Below, in pieces: positions 1 to 5,628 of a stretch of DNA of 7,062 nucleotides. Made by a program: the position numbers and the translations under genes. Position 1 is the first letter of the stretch. Every line of letters starts with the position of its first letter. Source of the DNA: Anaerolineales bacterium UBA2029 (GTDB taxonomy: Bacteria > Chloroflexota > Anaerolineae > Aggregatilineales > Aggregatilineaceae); assembly GCA_002332795.1 (NCBI GenBank), contig DDBP01000163.1, positions 4,472 through 11,533 of the forward strand. The letters run 5' to 3'. Under the pieces are notes generated by a model. That model did not search any database. It was not told the origin of the DNA and saw only the letters and a program-made list of their open reading frames with translations.

Positions 1-3
1 TTC

Positions 4-31
4 CGCAATCCGCGATTCGCAATCCGCAATC
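4..31. repeat. Four tandem heptamer repeats (CGCAATC type)
   Basis: Four head-to-tail 7-base units lie at 4-10, 11-17, 18-24 and 25-31. Units 1, 3 and 4 are identical (CGCAATC) and unit 2 is a variant (CGCGATT). The array ends 31 bases before the GH13 start codon and may continue to the left of the window. Short tandem heptamers in intergenic DNA are known from several bacterial groups, notably cyanobacteria. What this array does, if anything, cannot be read from the sequence. Confidence 0.8.
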
Positions 32-62
32 TTGTTAGCAGCCCGGACTCTGGCGGTTTCCT

Positions 63-1694
63 ATGGAATTCATCTTCGGCACCTTTGCCACCGACCAACT
101 GAAGGTCGTCCATCACCGGACGGCGCGGCGGGGGGTACAGCATGGCTTTGTGCTGTCCCCCCGCGATCCTTCTCCCGATCAGCCGGTCACGCTGACGGTG
201 CAGATCGGCACAGACTTCGCGGCGGATGCCGTCGCCTGCTACTACACGCTCGACGGCAGCGTCCCCGCTGGTTCGCGCGGCGTGCCGACCAACGGTCAGG
301 TCGTGCGGCTGACGCAGGCAGCGACCGAGTGGGACGCCGTCGCCTGGGGCTACGTGACGCGCTGGCAGGGGACGTTGCCGCCGCAGCCGGACGGCGCGGT
401 GGTGCGCTATCGCATCGGTGCGTGGGCTGGCGACGGTCCGGAAGTCTTCGCCGACTGGCCCTCCGTCCAGGACATCGCCGAGCGCGCGGCGGCAGCCTTC
501 TTCCGGGGCGAGGATGGGGCGGCCATCGCGCCACCCGCGCCTGGAGACGGGCTGGTGTTCAACTATCACGTGGATCGCCTGCGTCCGCCGGACTGGGCGC
601 GTGAAGCGGTCATCTATCAGGTCTTTGTGGATCGCTTCTATCCCGGCAACGGGCGCGAGTGGCTGCGGCCCGATTCGCTGCGCGGCTTCTTCGGCGGGAC
701 GCTGTGGGGCGTGCGCGACAAACTGGACTACATCGCCAGCCTGGGCGCGACGTGTATCTGGCTCAGCCCGACCTGGGTCAGCCCGTCGCATCACGGCTAC
801 GACGTGCTGGACTACCTGCACGTCGAGCCGCGTCTGGGTGGCGACGAGGCGTTGCACGCGCTGGTACAGGCCGCGCACGGGCGGGGCATCCGCGTGCTGC
901 TCGACCTGGTGTGCAATCACCTGTCGCATCAGCACCCCATCTTCCAGGAAGCGCTGCACAACCCGCACAGCCCCTACCGCGCCTGGTTCACCTTCGACGA
1001 TTCGCCGATCGGCTATCGCACCTTCTTCGGCGTGCGCTCCATGCCGCAGATCAACCTGACGCACCCGGAGGCGCGCGCCTGGATGCTGGACATCGCCCGC
1101 TACTGGCTGCGCGAGTTCGACGTGGACGGCTACCGCCTGGACTATGCCAACGGGCCGGGGCCGGGTTTCTGGGCAGACTTCCGCGCGGCGTGTCGCGCCG
1201 TCAAGCCGGATTGCTTCTGTTTCGGCGAGATCGTGGATCAGCCGTCGGCCTGGCTGCCGTACATCGGGCGGCTGGACGGTTGCCTGGACTTTCACGTCGG
1301 CGAGGCGCTGCGCAAGACCTACGCCTATCGCACCTGGACGGAGGCGGACTTCGAGCGCTTCGTTGCGCGGCACGAGGCGTACTTCGCCGGCGAAGGCGAG
1401 CTGATCCGTCCCACCTTCCTGGACAATCACGACATGGATCGCTTTCTGTTCATCACTGGCGGCGACAAAGGAGCGCTGCGCCGGGCCGCCGAGGTGCAGA
1501 TGCGCCTGCCCGGCCCACCGATCATCTTCTATGGCACCGAGGTCGGGCTGAGTCAGCGCCAGGGCAAAGGGCAGGCGCTGGGCCTGGAATCCAGCCGCGA
1601 GCCGATGCTCTGGGGCGAGCGACAGGATACCGAACTCCTCACCTTCTACCGCGACCTGATCCGGCGACGGCAGCGCGAAGCCCCCTGGCGATAA
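63..1694 (+). CDS. GH13 alpha-amylase family glycosidase lacking domain C
   Basis: This 543-residue protein should hydrolyse or transfer alpha-glucosidic bonds in maltodextrin, pullulan or starch fragments. Residues about 25-170 form a beta-rich N-terminal domain (YYTLDGSVP at 61-69), like the Ig-like or CBM-type domain ahead of neopullulanase and cyclomaltodextrinase barrels. The (beta/alpha)8 barrel begins near residue 178 (AREAVIYQVFVDRF). All four GH13 motifs are intact: DLVCNH (281-286), GYRLD with nucleophile Asp360, GEI with acid/base Glu389, and DNHD with Asp457. There is no signal peptide, so a cytoplasmic enzyme acting on imported oligosaccharides is inferred. The ATG at 63 is the only usable start after the in-frame TAG at 36-38, but no good Shine-Dalgarno precedes it. 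The protein stops right after the last barrel helix (LIRRRQREAPWR), where most relatives continue with a C-terminal beta domain. Exact specificity cannot be assigned. Confidence 0.92.
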   Translation: MEFIFGTFATDQLKVVHHRTARRGVQHGFVLSPRDPSPDQPVTLTVQIGTDFAADAVACYYTLDGSVPAGSRGVPTNGQVVRLTQAATEWDAVAWGYVTRWQGTLPPQPDGAVVRYRIGAWAGDGPEVFADWPSVQDIAERAAAAFFRGEDGAAIAPPAPGDGLVFNYHVDRLRPPDWAREAVIYQVFVDRFYPGNGREWLRPDSLRGFFGGTLWGVRDKLDYIASLGATCIWLSPTWVSPSHHGYDVLDYLHVEPRLGGDEALHALVQAAHGRGIRVLLDLVCNHLSHQHPIFQEALHNPHSPYRAWFTFDDSPIGYRTFFGVRSMPQINLTHPEARAWMLDIARYWLREFDVDGYRLDYANGPGPGFWADFRAACRAVKPDCFCFGEIVDQPSAWLPYIGRLDGCLDFHVGEALRKTYAYRTWTEADFERFVARHEAYFAGEGELIRPTFLDNHDMDRFLFITGGDKGALRRAAEVQMRLPGPPIIFYGTEVGLSQRQGKGQALGLESSREPMLWGERQDTELLTFYRDLIRRRQREAPWR

Positions 1695-1702
1695 TCTACG
1701 GC

Positions 1703-1708
1703 TATAAT
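1703..1708 (+). promoter_or_regulatory. Candidate -10 box for the downstream kinase gene
   Basis: A perfect TATAAT hexamer lies 8 bases after the GH13 stop and 92 bases before the kinase start. No convincing -35 hexamer lies 16-18 bases upstream, in the end of the GH13 gene, and there is no TGn extended -10. If used, transcription would begin near 1715 and give a leader of about 85 bases. The leader contains a modest bulged stem (1713-1723 with 1737-1744). It suggests the kinase can be transcribed independently of the GH13 gene. Confidence 0.4.
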
Positions 1709-1800
1709 AGGCGGCGTTGCTGCGCATTGGGACGTGGCAGCGCCCTTTGCCAACGGCTGAGCGCTGATCGCTACACCTGTCTGAGGAGGAGAGTCCGCAG

Positions 1801-2835
1801 ATGTCCAAGAAAGTCGTGACGTTTGGCGAGATCATGATGCGCCTGACGCCGCCCGGAATGTTGCGCCTGACCCAGACCACCTCGTTCGACGTCACGTTTG
1901 GCGGCGGCGAGGCCAACGTCGCCGCCTCGCTGGCTCACTACGGCGTGCCGGTAGATTTCGTCACGCGCCTGCCCGCCAACGACCTGGGCGACGCCTGCCT
2001 GCAGTTCCTGCGCGGGCATGGCATCGGCACCGACAAGATCGTGCGCGGGGGCGAACGGCTGGGCATTTACTTCCTGGAGATGGGGGCGGCGCAGCGCGGC
2101 AGCAAGGTGGTCTACGACCGCGCCTATTCGTCTATCGCCACCATCGAGCCGGGCATGATTGACTGGCGGGCCGTCTTCGCCGACGCCGACTGGTTCCATT
2201 GGACGGGCATCACCCCGGCCATCGCGGCGGGGACTGCCGCCGTCTGCCTGGAAGCCGTGCAGACTGCCCGCGAGATGGGCCTCACCGTGTCGTGCGACCT
2301 GAACTACCGCAAGAAACTATGGCGCTGGGGCAAGAAAGCGGGCGAAGTGATGGCCGAACTGGTCAGCCTGTGCGACGTGGCCGTGGGCAACGAGGAGGAC
2401 GCCGCGCAGGTCTTCGGCATTCACGCGCCGGATACGGACGTGATCGCCGGCAAGGTGGAGGCCGACAAGTATCGCAGCGTCTGCGAGCAACTCAACGAGC
2501 GCTTCCCCTCGCTGAAGACCATCGCCATCACCCTGCGCGGATCGCTGTCGGCCAGTCACAACACCTGGTCGGGCGTGCTGTGGGACAACGGGCGGTTCTA
2601 CATCGGCACGACCTACGATATCACGCACATCGTGGATCGCGTGGGCGGCGGCGACGCCTTCGTAGGCGGCCTGATCTACGGTCTGCGGACCTACGACGAC
2701 CGTCAGCGCGCGCTGGAGTTCGCCATTGCAGCGTCGTGCCTCAAGCACTCGATCTATGGCGACTTCAACCTGGTGACGGTGGACGAAGTCGAAAAGCTGA
2801 TGGCGGGCGACGCCTCCGGGCGCGTCTCGCGCTAG
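1801..2835 (+). CDS. kdgK: PfkB-family sugar kinase, probable 2-keto-3-deoxygluconate kinase
   Basis: This 344-residue cytoplasmic kinase most likely phosphorylates 2-keto-3-deoxygluconate with ATP to KDPG. That step feeds uronate, pectin or gluconate breakdown into the Entner-Doudoroff aldolase. The N-terminal substrate-binding stretch is GEIMMRLTPPG (9-19), followed by the ribokinase-type FGGGEANVAASLA (33-45). The C-terminal PfkB signature is DRVGGGDAFVGGLIYGL (279-295), with GGGD forming the anion hole and Asp285 as catalytic base. The GGGD variant, SGVLWDNGRFY (257-267) and KHSIYGDFN (315-323) match the KdgK-like subgroup rather than ribokinase or fructokinase, from family memory. AGGAGGAG at 1784-1791 is a strong Shine-Dalgarno for the ATG at 1801. 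The stop overlaps the rimO stop on the other strand. No KDPG aldolase or uronate gene is visible here, so the substrate is inferred from sequence type only; another keto-sugar or fructose-like substrate is possible. Confidence 0.83.
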   Translation: MSKKVVTFGEIMMRLTPPGMLRLTQTTSFDVTFGGGEANVAASLAHYGVPVDFVTRLPANDLGDACLQFLRGHGIGTDKIVRGGERLGIYFLEMGAAQRGSKVVYDRAYSSIATIEPGMIDWRAVFADADWFHWTGITPAIAAGTAAVCLEAVQTAREMGLTVSCDLNYRKKLWRWGKKAGEVMAELVSLCDVAVGNEEDAAQVFGIHAPDTDVIAGKVEADKYRSVCEQLNERFPSLKTIAITLRGSLSASHNTWSGVLWDNGRFYIGTTYDITHIVDRVGGGDAFVGGLIYGLRTYDDRQRALEFAIAASCLKHSIYGDFNLVTVDEVEKLMAGDASGRVSR

Positions 2836-2838
2836 CGC
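2829..2838. other. Overlapping stop codons of convergent kdgK and rimO
   Basis: The 10-bp palindrome GCGCTAGCGC carries both gene ends. Reading either strand gives CGC TAG, an arginine codon then stop. The stop codons occupy 2833-2835 (+) and 2832-2834 (-), so the coding regions overlap by four bases. There is no room for an intergenic terminator, so each transcript must end inside the other gene or be terminated by Rho or by collision. Confidence 0.95.
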
Positions 2839-4262
2839 TCCCAGCCGTCTGGCCCCAACACCGCCCCCGGCCTGATGACCCGCTGCGATACCAGGTCGGG
2901 GGTGGCGACCAGGTCGTAGGTCAGCGCGCCAGTCACGCGCACCGGCACGATCTGTCCCTGCGGCAACTCACCCTCAACCAGTACGTAGCCGTCAATCTCC
3001 GGCGCGTCGCGGTAGGAGCGGGCCAGGGTGATGATCTGACCGGTCGGCGTGCCGTCCTCGGTGACGGCTTCGGCCTGCCCCTCGACCAGCACGTCCAGCG
3101 TCTGTCCCACAAACGACTGATTGCGGGCCAGGCTGATCGGCTGCTGCACGCTCATCAGCAAGTCCTGACGGGCGATCTTCACATCCTCGTCCACCTGATC
3201 GGGCAATCCGGCGGACGGCGTGCCCGGCTCGAAACTGTAGGTGAAGCAGCCCACCCGGTCGAACTGCATCTCCTCGACGAAACGCAGCAACGTCTCGAAC
3301 TCCTCGTCTGTCTCGCCCGGATAGCCGACGATGAAGGTGGTGCGGATGGCCAGGCGGGGCATGGCCGCGCGCATTTTGGCGACCGTCTCGCGCACCCAGT
3401 CCACGTTGGCCGGGCGACGCATGCGCAGCAGGGTACGCCGATCGGCGTGCTGCAGGGGGATGTCCAGGTAAGGCAGAATCTGCGGATGCGCCGCCATGGT
3501 CTCGATCAGCCGGTCGGTGACGTAGCCGGGATAAGCGTACATGATGCGAATCCAGGGCACGTCGGGCACAGCAGCGACCAACCGCTCCAGCAGCACCGCC
3601 AGCCCATCCTTGAGACCCAGGTCATAGCCGTAATCGGTAGTGTCCTGGGCGATCAAGATCAGCTCCTGCACGCCCTGATCGCGCAGGGCGCGCGCCTCGT
3701 CCAGGATGCGTTCCAGGGGGCGGCTGACGGCAGTACCTTTGATGGCGGGGATGGCGCAGAAGGCACAGGGGCGGCGGCAGCCGTCGGCGATCTTCAGGTA
3801 GGCGCTCGCGCCCTGCACGGCGACGCGCCGCACTCCGCGTTCGTCCGTCCCCACGGTGAGCGCTTCGTCGGGCAGGTGATAGAGCGGCTGCGGGTGTTTG
3901 CGGTCGCGCAGGCGGCGCACCAGGTCTACGATATCCATCCAGCGCCGCGTGCCGATCACCCCGTCCAGCCCTGGTACCTGCCGCGGCAGGTCGCGCCCGT
4001 AGCGCTGCGACAGGCAGCCGGCAGCGATCAGGTACTGATCGGGGCGCTTGTGCGCGGCCAGTTCGCGCAGGGCTTGCAGCGACTCTTCGCGCGCAGAGGC
4101 AATGAAGCCGCAGGTGTTGACGATCAACACCTCGGCGCGCTGCGGCAGGGTCGTGGCCCGCAAGCCAGCCTCCTGCAGCAGGGCCTCCATGGATTGGGAG
4201 TCCACGGTGTTCTTGGAGCAACCGAGGCTGAGCAGGTAGTAGGTGTCTTTGCGCCGGGACAT
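2832..4262 (-). CDS. rimO: Ribosomal protein S12 methylthiotransferase RimO
   Basis: RimO is a cytoplasmic radical-SAM enzyme with two iron-sulfur clusters. It adds a methylthio group to the conserved aspartate of ribosomal protein S12. The 476-residue product has the expected three domains. The N-terminal methylthiotransferase domain carries cluster cysteines Cys15 (SLGCSKN), Cys51 (VNTCGF) and Cys83 (AGCLSQR). The radical-SAM domain has the CxxxCxxC triad Cys162, Cys166 and Cys169 in ADGCRRPCAFCAIP. A C-terminal TRAM domain includes RSYRDAPEIDG (415-425), typical of RimO rather than MiaB or MtaB. The frame is open back to an ATG at 4430, which would add 56 residues of low-complexity character. 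I chose the ATG at 4262 because MSRRKDTYYLLSLGC is the usual RimO beginning, GGAAAG lies 12 bases upstream, and a candidate promoter (4324-4352) lies between the two ATGs. It is a housekeeping gene not functionally tied to the sugar genes. Confidence 0.96.
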   Translation of the reverse strand: MSRRKDTYYLLSLGCSKNTVDSQSMEALLQEAGLRATTLPQRAEVLIVNTCGFIASAREESLQALRELAAHKRPDQYLIAAGCLSQRYGRDLPRQVPGLDGVIGTRRWMDIVDLVRRLRDRKHPQPLYHLPDEALTVGTDERGVRRVAVQGASAYLKIADGCRRPCAFCAIPAIKGTAVSRPLERILDEARALRDQGVQELILIAQDTTDYGYDLGLKDGLAVLLERLVAAVPDVPWIRIMYAYPGYVTDRLIETMAAHPQILPYLDIPLQHADRRTLLRMRRPANVDWVRETVAKMRAAMPRLAIRTTFIVGYPGETDEEFETLLRFVEEMQFDRVGCFTYSFEPGTPSAGLPDQVDEDVKIARQDLLMSVQQPISLARNQSFVGQTLDVLVEGQAEAVTEDGTPTGQIITLARSYRDAPEIDGYVLVEGELPQGQIVPVRVTGALTYDLVATPDLVSQRVIRPGAVLGPDGWER

Positions 4263-4323
4263 GCGCGTGAATCGCTTTCCACTCAGATTTTTGCTGATGA
4301 CGATTGGCGAAATTGCCGGGCCA

Positions 4324-4352
4324 ATCATAGCGTAGCCGGTGCCGGGCGTCGA
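4324..4352 (-). promoter_or_regulatory. Candidate rimO promoter
   Basis: On the minus strand TCGACG (complement of 4347-4352, four of six matches to TTGACA) is followed after 17 bases by TATGAT (complement of 4324-4329, five of six matches to TATAAT). Transcription would start near 4317 and give a leader of about 55 bases before the ATG at 4262. This placement rules out the upstream ATG at 4430 for this transcript. No operator palindrome overlaps it. Confidence 0.4.
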
Positions 4353-4423
4353 GGGTGGATCGGATGAGGGGGCACAGAGGGCGTCAGCGACTCTGGTGCA
4401 CACATCTTTTCGTTCCACTGCTA

Positions 4424-4457
4424 TTGACATCCAAAACGTTTTGGAATAAGGTATAGA
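4424..4457 (+). promoter_or_regulatory. Promoter of the lacI-family gene
   Basis: A perfect TTGACA -35 element lies at 4424-4429. The -10 is less clear. TAAGGT at 4447-4452 has the ideal 17-base spacing but matches only three of six bases. TATAGA at 4452-4457 matches better but has a 22-base spacer. The first operator palindrome fills the spacer right after the -35, and the second lies around or just after the predicted start site (about 4459-4464). That geometry would block polymerase when the repressor is bound. Confidence 0.6.
4430..4445. promoter_or_regulatory. LacI-family operator O1
   Basis: TCCAAAACGTTTTGGA is a perfect 16-bp palindrome with a central CG step, the usual symmetry of LacI/GalR-family operators, where the hinge-helix leucine inserts at the central CG. 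It directly abuts the TTGACA -35 element. An identical copy lies 34 bp downstream. Its place immediately before a LacI-family gene makes that protein the likely binder. Confidence 0.85.
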
Positions 4458-4463
4458 TAGCGT

Positions 4464-4479
4464 TCCAAAACGTTTTGGA
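4464..4479. promoter_or_regulatory. LacI-family operator O2, overlapping the translation start region
   Basis: This is an exact second copy of TCCAAAACGTTTTGGA, centred 34 bp (about 3.2 helical turns) from the first. Its right edge contains the only Shine-Dalgarno-like bases (GGAT, 4477-4480) ahead of the ATG at 4487, and an in-frame TTG at 4475-4477. The operator is therefore part of the transcript leader as well as a DNA site. Confidence 0.85.
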
Positions 4480-4486
4480 TGACCCG

Positions 4487-5500
4487 ATGAAAGTTACGCT
4501 TAAGACCATCGCCCAGGAAGCGGGCCTCTCCATCACCACCGTCTCACGCGCTCTGGCTGGCTACGACGATGTCAACGAAGAAACACGCCGACGGGTGATT
4601 GACATCGCCAGGCGTCTGGGCTATCAACCCAACCTGGCCGCCCGTCACCTGCGCAGCAAACAGACGCGCACCGTCGGCATGGTTATTCCGCTGACTTCCT
4701 ACTTCTCCGACCCGTTCTTCATGGAGTTGCTCTCCGGTGTAGGACGGCAGGCCGCCGAATACGGTTACGATCTGCTGCTCTCGGCTCAGCAGCCTGGTGA
4801 AGAAGAACTGATCGCCTATCGGCGCATGGTCGCCAGCAGCCGCATTGACGGGGTGATCGTCGCGCGCGTGTGGAAAGACGATCCGCGCATCGCCTTCCTG
4901 AAGGAAGCGCAGCATCCTTTCGTCGCCTTCGGGCGTTCCAACGCCGGGGACTATCCTTACATTGATGTAGACGGTCTGAGCGGGATGCGTCAGTTGGTGC
5001 GGCACCTGGTGGAACGCGGGCACCGGCACATTGCGCTCATCCTCTCCCCTGCCAACCTGGTCTTCACCGCGGTGCGCTACGAGGGCTATACCCAGGGCCT
5101 GGCCGAGGCAGGGATTCCCGTCCGACAAGACTATCTGGTAGAGGCCGATCTGTCGCAGGAAGGCGGCTGCGCCGCGGCGCACCGCCTGCTGACGCTGCCC
5201 GATCCGCCGACGGCGATCATCGCCTGCAACGACACCATGGCCATCGGGGCTATGGAAGCGGCGCGGGAACGCGGGCTGAGAGTGGGGCGCGACCTCGCCA
5301 TCGCCGGTTTCGACGACATCCCCCTGGCTGCCCACACCGATCCCCCGCTGACCACCGTCCGGCAGCCGATCTACGATATCGGACGGCGGGCGCTCGATAT
5401 GCTCATTCGGGTCATTCGTCACGAACCGCTGGAAGAGCCACACGTGCTGATCAACCCTCAACTGATTGTGCGCGCGTCCACAGGTGGCCATTCGCCATAG
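4487..5500 (+). CDS. LacI-family transcriptional repressor
   Basis: This 337-residue DNA-binding regulator represses sugar genes and is expected to be released by a sugar effector. The N-terminal helix-turn-helix is TLKTIAQEAGLSITTVSRAL (4-23), with recognition-helix residues Ile16 and Thr17 at the positions that set operator preference in the family. The hinge helix is NLAARHLRSKQ (49-59), with Leu55 as the likely minor-groove wedge. The periplasmic-binding-protein-like effector domain runs from about residue 63 (VGMVIP) to 335, including SDPFF (74-78), the late CNDTMAIGAM (247-256) and AGFDDIPLA (273-281). An in-frame TTG at 4475 could add four residues, but the ATG at 4487 places the HTH at the normal distance from the N-terminus. 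Two identical palindromes in its promoter indicate autoregulation. The neighbouring solute-binding protein is the most likely co-regulated target. Family membership is certain; the effector sugar is unknown. Confidence 0.95.
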   Translation: MKVTLKTIAQEAGLSITTVSRALAGYDDVNEETRRRVIDIARRLGYQPNLAARHLRSKQTRTVGMVIPLTSYFSDPFFMELLSGVGRQAAEYGYDLLLSAQQPGEEELIAYRRMVASSRIDGVIVARVWKDDPRIAFLKEAQHPFVAFGRSNAGDYPYIDVDGLSGMRQLVRHLVERGHRHIALILSPANLVFTAVRYEGYTQGLAEAGIPVRQDYLVEADLSQEGGCAAAHRLLTLPDPPTAIIACNDTMAIGAMEAARERGLRVGRDLAIAGFDDIPLAAHTDPPLTTVRQPIYDIGRRALDMLIRVIRHEPLEEPHVLINPQLIVRASTGGHSP

Positions 5501-5519
5501 GCCGGGCGGTTCCCTGGCC
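5500..5519 (+). other. Small hairpin immediately after the lacI stop
   Basis: Bases 5500-5506 (GGCCGGG) can pair with 5513-5519 (CCTGGCC) through seven base pairs including one G-T, with a six-base loop. The last base of the stop codon is in the stem. No T-run follows, so it is not a standard intrinsic terminator. It might be a weak pause site or an mRNA end-stabiliser, or chance in GC-rich DNA. Confidence 0.3.
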
Positions 5520-5520
5520 C

Positions 5521-5529
5521 AAGGAGGTG
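5521..5529 (+). other. Orphan consensus Shine-Dalgarno sequence
   Basis: AAGGAGGTG is a nine-base match to the complement of the 16S rRNA 3' end, yet no ATG, GTG or TTG lies at a usable distance downstream. The only initiator-like codon is a rare ATT at 5541-5543, 11 bases away. It opens a nine-codon frame ending at the TGA at 5568-5570. The solute-binding protein gene has its own separate site (AGGAG, 5615-5619). This could be a leader-peptide site, a relic or coincidence. Confidence 0.4.
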
Positions 5530-5628
5530 CAACAGAACAGATTTCGCTCCATCCAGCCAACCATCATTGAGACTGAACATTCACTCACGGGTTATTGCTC
5601 AAGTAAAGTGTGAGAGGAGATAGTCACC

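Noticed and set aside
2199..4367. 722-codon open frame on the plus strand spanning kdgK and rimO
   Set aside because: It is Arg/Gly/Ala/His-rich with no recognisable domain, and it crosses two well-supported genes in other frames. GC-rich DNA commonly gives such long shadow frames.
4263..4430. 56-residue N-terminal extension of RimO from the ATG at 4430
   Set aside because: The extension has no RimO family match that I recognise and no ribosome site, and it starts inside operator O1. The candidate promoter at 4324-4352 lies downstream of that ATG, while the ATG at 4262 gives the normal RimO N-terminus.
4475..4486. TTG at 4475 as the lacI-family start codon
   Set aside because: It lies within the operator with no ribosome site upstream and adds four residues that the family does not need. 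The ATG at 4487 is a better fit, though it is not proven.
4544..5560. 338-codon open frame antisense to the lacI-family gene
   Set aside because: It has no recognisable domain and overlaps a certain LacI-family gene completely.
5567..5596. Possible promoter for the solute-binding protein gene (TTGAGA at 5567, GTTATT at 5591)
   Set aside because: The -35 matches five of six bases, but the -10 matches only three of six, and no operator copy overlaps it. Too weak to list as a feature.
5584..5614. Short inverted repeat CTCAC/GTGAG before the solute-binding protein gene
   Set aside because: It has only five base pairs across a 21-base spacer, which is expected by chance.
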